A stretch of 17,921 nucleotides of DNA from NCBI GenBank assembly GCA_965651255.1, contig CBFGRU010000030.1, positions 1-17,921 on the forward strand, written 5' to 3'. The position numbers and the translations under genes were made by a program. The DNA comes from CBFGRU01 sp965651255 (lineage in GTDB: Bacteria; Planctomycetota; Phycisphaerae; Phycisphaerales; SM1A02). The notes under the pieces are model-generated. The model worked only from the letters and a program-made list of their open reading frames with translations, was not told the origin of the DNA and searched no databases. This document shows, piece by piece, positions 1-6,700 of the stretch (positions within the stretch are counted from its first letter, which is position 1; the number at the start of each line of letters is the position of its first letter).

Positions 1-3
1 AAC

Positions 4-32
4 TCACCCCGCCCCGCGGATTCCGGTATACT
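4..32 (+). promoter_or_regulatory. Candidate sigma70-like promoter of the beta-propeller gene
   Basis: A TATACT hexamer at 27-32 resembles a -10 box and lies about 35 nt before the ATG at 67. At a 17-nt spacing the -35 position (4-9) reads TCACCC, which is a poor match, so only the -10 is persuasive. The region is cut by the window start, so upstream elements cannot be judged. Confidence 0.3.
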
Positions 33-66
33 CCGGCGCGAACAACCAGTTTCCACGGAGGTCAAC

Positions 67-1827
67 ATGAAGTATTCACTGGTCATTGCCCTTGCGCTGA
101 GCACGATGGGCGGCGCGGCGTCGCTGGCGGATTCTGATCCGCTCATCAGTGAGAAGTTGCTGAGTCCGCTTGGGCAGGGCTTCAGCTACGTACCTTCACC
201 GGGGCCGGTGGACCTGGTGACGGTCGGCCCCGCAGGGAGTCGCATGGCGGTGTATCGAAACGGGGAGCCCGGGCCGAGGTTCGATGAGATTATTGCCACG
301 CAGCCGACACCCGAAGGCGGTGGCGGCATCGCGGTTATCTTCAGCGCCGATGGTTCCCGGCTGGCCTATGTCGGGCGCACGCGCGACACGTTCACGCTGA
401 TGGTCGATGGTGAAGAAGTTCTCACCGGCAAGTACGACGGAGGCGGCAACACAATTGCCGGTGTGGGATTCAATGCGGACAATCACCTCTTCTACCGAAT
501 CCGGCAGCAGGATGAAGATCGCAGTGCGCCGTGGCGCTTTGTGATCGACGGTGCATCATCGCCGCCGATGGCATCCGACTTTCAGGTGATGCTCAGTCCC
601 GTGGGCACGGGATACATCATGGTTGGCACGCTGATGGACCCGCGCGAGCAGGCGCTGATCCGCGATGGCGAGGTCGTGGACTCAAAGGCGATGAAGTTTT
701 TCTACCGGCACGATGGCAAGCTGTTCACGGTGGAACAGGATGCTGAGACGAATGAGTCCGTGGTGAAACTCGAAGGTGAAGAAGTCTTTCGCGGCGACTA
801 CATGAACCAGGAGATCATTCCCGCCCCCGCTGGTGAATCATGGGCGATGATCGGAACCTCCCGCTCGAAAGGCCCGAACTTCCGCCTCGTGCTGAACGGC
901 GAAGAGATTGATGGCCAGGTTCCGAACATGGTCGGCAGCCAGCGCATCTGGTTCAGCGAAGATGGCGCGCACTGGGCAACCATCATGCAACCTCAGACGG
1001 GGCGACAGTATCTCGTCGTCGATGGTGAAGAACAGGATGAGTACGCGACGATTCAGGCGTTCAGGTTTTCACCCGATGGATCGCGGCACGCCTACTGGGG
1101 GCGATCGCCGACGGGCTGGTACTTTGTTCTTGATGGCGAGGAACAGGATGCAGTGTCGACGGGGCCGATGCCGGTGGTGTGGAGCGCCGATGGAGCCCAC
1201 ATCGGGTGGGTGGAGAGTAGCCCGGCGCGGTACAGCGTACGCTTCGATGAAACGCGCTACGTGGGCGACATTCATCTCGGCAACACCGCTGCCACCCTTG
1301 GCCTGAGCCCCGATGGTTCGCGCCTGGCGGTGATGCACGGCCCGGCCCTCGTTGAACTCACATCGGCTGGCGCCACGAAGTACGAGGGCCTTCAGGTCGT
1401 TGGGCGCACACGGGCCGCAACCGCGCACGGCGGATATCTGCCCATGCCGAACGGGTTCGTCTTTTCACCCGACAGCCGGTTTCTCGTGACATGGGGGACG
1501 AATACTCGGACGGGCGAGAAAGCGGTGTTCTTCAACGGCCAACCGGCGTTTGCTGCACCGGGCATCGGCGTGCTGCGCATCGGCTTCTCACCTGATTCCA
1601 GACACTTCTACCTGCTGATGGCCGATACCGGTGCCGAGCGAACGTTGTACGTTGATGGTCAGCCGCTGGTACGATTCGGCGTGCAGCCGTTTGAACAGGA
1701 AGAGTCGATGTGGCACATCGATGAGGATGGCCTGCTTCACTTCATGGTGGTGGACAACGAGGGAATCAAGCGATTGACGGTGACGCCATCGCCTGACCGT
1801 TCGGTGGAGAATCTGCCGGTGCAGTGA
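67..1827 (+). CDS. Secreted WD40/TolB-like beta-propeller repeat protein
   Basis: This 586-aa protein is probably exported and folds as one or two beta-propellers; its molecular role is unknown. Residues 1-21 look like a Sec signal peptide: MKYS, a hydrophobic stretch, then a likely cleavage after ASLA. The rest is built from about 11 repeats of 40-50 residues. Each has a PD40-type motif (FSPDGSR, FSADGSR, FSEDGAH, WSADGAH, LSPDGSR, FSPDSRF, FSPDSRH) followed by a strand ending in a D/N-G-E or D/N-G-Q turn (VDGEEV, LNGEEI, VDGEEQ, LDGEEQ, FNGQPA, VDGQPL). Such repeats are typical of TolB C-terminal-like propellers, which usually bind proteins or scaffold. No enzyme motif was seen. The ATG is well supported by GGAGG at 57-61 with 5-nt spacing. 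The gene converges on the methyltransferase gene, with 39 nt between them and no obvious terminator. Confidence 0.8.
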   Translation: MKYSLVIALALSTMGGAASLADSDPLISEKLLSPLGQGFSYVPSPGPVDLVTVGPAGSRMAVYRNGEPGPRFDEIIATQPTPEGGGGIAVIFSADGSRLAYVGRTRDTFTLMVDGEEVLTGKYDGGGNTIAGVGFNADNHLFYRIRQQDEDRSAPWRFVIDGASSPPMASDFQVMLSPVGTGYIMVGTLMDPREQALIRDGEVVDSKAMKFFYRHDGKLFTVEQDAETNESVVKLEGEEVFRGDYMNQEIIPAPAGESWAMIGTSRSKGPNFRLVLNGEEIDGQVPNMVGSQRIWFSEDGAHWATIMQPQTGRQYLVVDGEEQDEYATIQAFRFSPDGSRHAYWGRSPTGWYFVLDGEEQDAVSTGPMPVVWSADGAHIGWVESSPARYSVRFDETRYVGDIHLGNTAATLGLSPDGSRLAVMHGPALVELTSAGATKYEGLQVVGRTRAATAHGGYLPMPNGFVFSPDSRFLVTWGTNTRTGEKAVFFNGQPAFAAPGIGVLRIGFSPDSRHFYLLMADTGAERTLYVDGQPLVRFGVQPFEQEESMWHIDEDGLLHFMVVDNEGIKRLTVTPSPDRSVENLPVQ

Positions 1828-1866
1828 AGGCGCATTGGTCCGTGAACGCGGCGACGATGCGAGTCA

Positions 1867-2481
1867 TCACACCCGTCGCAGAAGCGCGATGGTGAAGGGT
1901 TGCAGCGCGCCCCAGGGCGTGGTGTGCGTTTCTTCACATGCGGAGATCAGATTGAAGCGCGGTCGAAACGCGAGCGCGAGCGCGGCGGTGTCGTAGCGCA
2001 CCACCGGCAGGCCGCTGCACCGTTCCGGTCCGGTGAGGGCGAAGGTGGCGATGAGCAGGTGTCCGCCGGGCACGACCGTGCGCACGGCAAGGTCGAGGTA
2101 CTTCGTGCGGTCTTCGGCGGCGGTGAGGAAGTGAAAGACCGCGCGATCGTGCCAGAGATCAACCGGGTCCAGCGGCGGCGGATCGAGGACATCGGCAGCG
2201 ACCCAGTGAATGCGTGCCGCGCGTTCGCCGAGGCGCTTCTGCGCACGTTCAATCGCCGCGGGGGCGATATCGAGCACGGTGATCGCGCTCTCCGGCAGTC
2301 GATCGAGCAGTTCGCCGGCGAAGGCGGACTGGCCGCCGCCAATATCGATGATCCGTTTCGGCGCGACCCGCAGCGTGTCGATGAGTTCGAGCGACCGTGC
2401 AGTTGATCGTTGAAACCAACTGAGATTCTCATCCGCCCTGGTGCGGTAGATGTGTTCCCAGTGTTCGCGGTTGGTGGTCAT
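1867..2481 (-). CDS. Class I SAM-dependent methyltransferase
   Basis: A 204-aa soluble methyltransferase using S-adenosylmethionine; the acceptor is not predictable. It begins with HWEHIYRTR and SWFQRS, an N-terminal pattern common in small stand-alone Methyltransf_25-type enzymes. Motif I (SAM-binding glycine loop) is IIDIGGGQSAF at residues 44-54, the acidic end of strand 2 is TVLDIAP at 68-74, motif II is AADVLDPPPLDPVDLW at 95-110, and the post-motif strand VPGGHLLIATFAL lies at 137-149. The C-terminal region (HTTPWGALQPFTIAL) matches the closing strands of the Rossmann-like fold. Length is normal for the family. It lies 9 nt downstream of the alcohol dehydrogenase gene on the same strand, so the two are probably co-transcribed, although the neighbour does not reveal a shared pathway. 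Confidence 0.85.
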   Translation of the reverse strand: MTTNREHWEHIYRTRADENLSWFQRSTARSLELIDTLRVAPKRIIDIGGGQSAFAGELLDRLPESAITVLDIAPAAIERAQKRLGERAARIHWVAADVLDPPPLDPVDLWHDRAVFHFLTAAEDRTKYLDLAVRTVVPGGHLLIATFALTGPERCSGLPVVRYDTAALALAFRPRFNLISACEETHTTPWGALQPFTIALLRRV

Positions 2482-2490
2482 GAATGGTGA

Positions 2491-3510
2491 TCAGCCGTTA
2501 TCGAGCACGATGCGATAGCGAGCTCGGCCGGATTCGAGGTGCGCGAGTGCATCGTTCACCCGGGCGAGGGGGAAGTGCTCGGTCCTGGGTTCGATGCGGT
2601 GCCGGGCGGCGAACTCCAGCATCGTGCGGATCGTGGCGGGTGCGCCGACGGGCGACCCGGAGACCGACCGCTGGGCCATGATGAGTGGGAACGTGGCGAG
2701 GTCGAGCGGTTCAAGGACCGCGCCGACCATGTGCAACCGGCCGCGCGGGGCGAGCGTCTGGATGTAGGCATTCCAGTCGAGGGGCACATTGACGGTGGAG
2801 ATGATGAGGTCGAACCGGCCGCTGGCGCGCGTAATGGCGTCGAAATCGCGCGAGTTGATGGTTTCGTGGGCGCCGAGTTCCAGCGCTTCCTGCTGTTTGG
2901 ATTCGCTGGAGGTGAAGGCGGTGACATGACACCCCCACGCCCGGGCGAACTTGAGCGCGAGATGTCCGAGGCCGCCGATGCCGATGACGGCGACCTGCGC
3001 TGTGGGCGAGAGCTGGGACTGCACGAGCGGGTTGAAGACGGTGATGCCGCCGCAGAACATCGGGCCGACGGTGCGCGGCGAGATGGCTGCGGGCAGTTGC
3101 ACGACGCTGGTGGCCTGCGCGCGGACGATGTCGGCGAAGCCGCCATGACGGCCGACGATGGTTGCTTGTGCTGTTGCACACATGTTATGGTCGCCACTCA
3201 GGCACTGCCGGCAATGCAGGCAGTAGCCGGCGTGCCAGCCGAGGCCGACGCGATCACCGATGTTGAGGTGCTGCACGCGCGCCCCGATGGCGCGGATGCG
3301 GCCGGCCACCTCATGGCCCGGAACCAGGGGGTAATTGGACATGCCCCAGTCGTTCTTGAGCATGCTGAGATCGCTGTGGCAGATGCCACAATGTTCAACA
3401 TCGATGTCAACTTCATCATCACCGATCGGGCCGAGCGTGTAGGTGAATGGTTCAAGAGGTTTCCCCGGTGCAGGGGCGGCGAAGGCGTGAACGGTGGTGG
3501 TCGTGGTCAT
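2491..3510 (-). CDS. Zinc-dependent NADP(H) alcohol dehydrogenase, CAD/YahK-like
   Basis: A 339-aa medium-chain dehydrogenase/reductase that should interconvert alcohols and aldehydes; in the cinnamyl-alcohol-dehydrogenase/YahK group this is usually broad-range aldehyde reduction. Catalytic zinc ligands are visible: C44 in CGICHSD, H66-E67 in PGHEVAG and C153 in MFCGG. The structural zinc lobe is C97, C100, C103 and C111. The Rossmann nucleotide loop is GIGGLGHLA at 177-185. The following FTSSESK (199-205) resembles the serine-rich loop that favours NADP(H) in this subfamily. Length and motif order are complete. The ATG at 3510 has no recognisable Shine-Dalgarno sequence, but it gives the normal N terminus. 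The gene is transcribed divergently from the large helicase-nuclease and is first in a probable two-gene unit with the methyltransferase. Confidence 0.88.
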   Translation of the reverse strand: MTTTTTVHAFAAPAPGKPLEPFTYTLGPIGDDEVDIDVEHCGICHSDLSMLKNDWGMSNYPLVPGHEVAGRIRAIGARVQHLNIGDRVGLGWHAGYCLHCRQCLSGDHNMCATAQATIVGRHGGFADIVRAQATSVVQLPAAISPRTVGPMFCGGITVFNPLVQSQLSPTAQVAVIGIGGLGHLALKFARAWGCHVTAFTSSESKQQEALELGAHETINSRDFDAITRASGRFDLIISTVNVPLDWNAYIQTLAPRGRLHMVGAVLEPLDLATFPLIMAQRSVSGSPVGAPATIRTMLEFAARHRIEPRTEHFPLARVNDALAHLESGRARYRIVLDNG

Positions 3511-3579
3511 GTCAGGTGGTACCAGCAGTGAATGATCGCGTACAAGGTGTGCAAGCGGAGTGCCATCGCATCAGGATAT

Positions 3580-3605
3580 CCGGTGCAGGCGGACAGCACC
3601 GGTGC
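3580..3605. promoter_or_regulatory. Nested palindrome in the ADH/helicase divergent region (candidate operator)
   Basis: CCGGTGC at 3580-3586 and GCACCGG at 3596-3602 form a perfect 7-bp inverted repeat around a 9-nt spacer. The right arm is part of a second perfect 10-nt palindrome, GCACCGGTGC, at 3596-3605. The site lies between two divergent genes and just upstream of a weak -10-like CAGAAT at 3625-3630. This placement suits a dimeric repressor, but no regulator gene is nearby and the function is an inference. Confidence 0.3.
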
Positions 3606-3702
3606 AACAGAGGTCGAATTGTGGCAGAATAGATGAGTGGGCGCTGCCGCCGCGGATGATGATTCATACGATCGCCTCGGGGAGAAGTGGAAGAATCACA
3701 CG

Positions 3703-6700
3703 ATGATGATGATGGTGAACGCCGAGGAACCCGGAGACGATGCTGCCGCCGCCACGCCGAATGCGGAACAGGCGGAGGCCGCGGCGCGCCCGGAGCTGCG
3801 GGTTGAACTGGAATACGCGGAGCGCGTGAACTTCGCGATGCACCAGCACGGTGTGCCGCTGATCGAGTTGATGTCTTTGACGAACGACGGGCACGCCACG
3901 GCGATGGATGTGTCGGTGACAATTTCGCTGGAGAACGGCGAATGTGAACCGTGGACGGCCCGGCTGGAGATGATCGGCGCGGGCGAGACGGTGCGCTTCA
4001 CGCCGGAGGCAGCCGCGTTCTCGTTACGGGGACGGGACCTTGCGCAGCGAACTGAGGCGGAACGGACGACGTTTCTGGTCGAGGTCGCTTGTTCGGATCA
4101 ACAGGTATCAAGCCGATGGCCGGTGGACCTCCTCGCGTTTGATCAGTGGCCGGGCATCACGCTGTACCCGGACCTGCTGGCGGCGTTCATCACACCGAAT
4201 CATGATGCGATGGTGGATCTGCTGCGCGCTGCCCGGGCGTCGCTGGGCGAACTTTCGGAACACGATGCGATCGATGGGTATCAATCGGGCTCGCGCCTGC
4301 GGGCGTCGCTGATTGCCGAAGCGGGGTTCAACGCGGTGGCGATGCGCGAGATCGGATACATCGGCGTGCCGGCGAGTTTCGAGAAACAGGGGCAGCGCAT
4401 CCGGCTGGTGGATCGGGTGCTGCGCGAGAACTTTGGCAACTGCCTGGATCTTTCGCTTCTGCTTGCGGGCATCTGGGAGCAATCCGGCCTTCACCCGATG
4501 GTACTGTTCACGGAAGGGCACGCGATGCCCGCGGTGTGGATGCATGCTTCACATCTGCCGGAGCCGGTGGGCGATGACCCCGCGCGCATTCGCAACCTGA
4601 TTGAGCTGGGCGAATTGGTGGCGCTGGAAGCGACGATGCTGTGTCAGCGGGGTGCGAACTTCGCCGACGCCGTGAACGCCGCCCGCATGCGACTGAACGC
4701 GCCCGGCGCGATGTTCTGCGCGGTGGATGTGCGCTGCTGCCGCAAGCGCGGCGTGCGCCCCCTGCCGCTTCGCTTCGACCCGGAAGGAACGACCCTCGAC
4801 CTCGAAGCGCTCGAGAAGCAGACGGTCACGGCGGCGGGCACGACGCTCGATCGCATCGCAGTGGCTGAACGGCTTCAACGCGCCGGCGCGGATGCCGCGT
4901 CGACGCTGGCGATGACGACCGAGGAATCGGGCGATGACCGCATTCGCCGCTGGCAGAAGCGGTTGCTCGATCTGTCGCTGCGGAATCGGCTCATCAACTT
5001 TCGCGAAACCAAGGGCACGGTGCGATTGAATGTGCCGGACATTGCCTTGCTCGAGGACCTGCTCGCCAGTGAGGTGCGATTCTCCCTGAATGCGAAGGCG
5101 GAGGGCGATGCATCGTTCGTCGGCCAGCAGATTGAATCGCATCACCTCTATACGACGCTGCCCGCCGCGGAGACCGCGGATCGACTTCTGAAACTCTACC
5201 GCACCGCGCGCTTGAGCATCGAAGAGACCGGCGCGAACATGCTGCACCTCGCACTCGGCATGTTGAAATGGTACGAAACGCCGACGAGTGAGCAGCCGCG
5301 CCACGCCCCGTTGATACTGCTGCCGATCCGCCTGGTGCGACAGGCGACCGGCTCCGGCTATCGATACGAACTGGCGCTGAGCGATGAACCCTTGAGGCCG
5401 AACATTACGCTGCTGGAGAAACTGCGCGCCGACTTCGGAATCGACACGACCAACCTGGCGGAATTGCCCGAGGACGAACGCGGCATCGATGTGCAGGCGA
5501 TTGTGCACCGCTTCCGGGACACGATTCGCAACATTGCCCGCTGGGAAGTTGAAGAAACGGCGTACATCGGTCTGTTCTCGTTCAACAAATTCCTCATGTG
5601 GCGTGATCTGCAGGAACATCTGGACCAGCTTCGGCAGAATCGATTGGTACGACACCTGATTGATCGTGATGCGGAAGCGTTCGAGAACGACACGGTGCCC
5701 GTGGCGGAGTCGATGGACGATGTGGTTGTACCGGGTGAGTTGCTGTGCACACGCGATGCTGATTCAACGCAGTTGGCGGCGATTCACTCCGCGGCGATGA
5801 ATCGCACATTTGTGCTTGAAGGGCCGCCCGGCACGGGAAAGAGCCAGACCATTGCCAACATCATGGCCGATTCCATCGGACGTGGAAAACGCGTGCTCTT
5901 CGTCGCGGAGAAACTGGCTGCCCTCAGTGTCGTGAGCAAGCGTTTGGCGGATGATGGCCTGGCGCCGTTCTGCCTTGAACTGCACTCCGCCAAGGCGAGC
6001 AAGAAGGAAGTTCTGGTTCAGCTCCAGGCCGGTCTCGATCACGCGGCAGCAACGCCGCCGCTCGACTGGGATGCCCTCTGCACGGAGCTCGGGACGACAC
6101 GGGAACAATTGAACCGGTATGTGCAGGAACTGCACCAGGCGCGCCCGAGCGGTGAGTCGTTGTATGCCGTGCTCGGCCGACTCAGTTCCCTTGGCGATGG
6201 CCCGCGATGCGACGTTCCGACGAGTGATGTCGCCAGCACGAGCGCTGACGAGCTGGCGGCGTGGCGAAATGGCATCGTTGGGCTCGTCGATGCCTCGGAA
6301 GCGATTGACCCAGCCCATGAGCATCCGCTGCGCGGCCTTAGGCGGACTGAGTGGAGTTTCTCGCTTCCTGCTGAAGCGCAAGAGGTTCTGGACGCCGCCC
6401 GGAAGGCATGTGACACACTGCACCAGACCGGCGCGATGTTTCTTTCCTCTATCGCCGCGGAGGTGGTGGACGGAACAACCGTTCTGAGTTCTGCGAGCAT
6501 GAATGGTGTCCAGGCGCTACTGCGCGTTGCGGCGTTGCTACCGGAATCTCCACTGCCCGATCGACGCCTGCTGGCCGATCGTGAAGCTCGCGAGATGGTG
6601 AGTGATCTGCGCGGGCTGTGTGACCTTGGCCGCCGTCGAGATCGACTGCGCGATGAGCTTCAGGGCCGGTACCGCGCAGAATTCCTGGAGCTTGATCATC

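Noticed and set aside
1828..1866. Bidirectional terminator between the propeller and methyltransferase genes
   Set aside because: The 39-nt convergent gap has no stem of useful length and no T-run.
2539..3531. A 330-codon open frame on the plus strand
   Set aside because: It is antisense to the well-supported alcohol dehydrogenase; its translation is rich in Gly, Asp and Arg without any family motif, as expected of a shadow in GC-rich DNA.
4549..5655. A 368-codon open frame on the minus strand
   Set aside because: Antisense to the DUF4011 part of the large helicase-nuclease; composition is Arg/Gln/His-biased and unlike a real protein.
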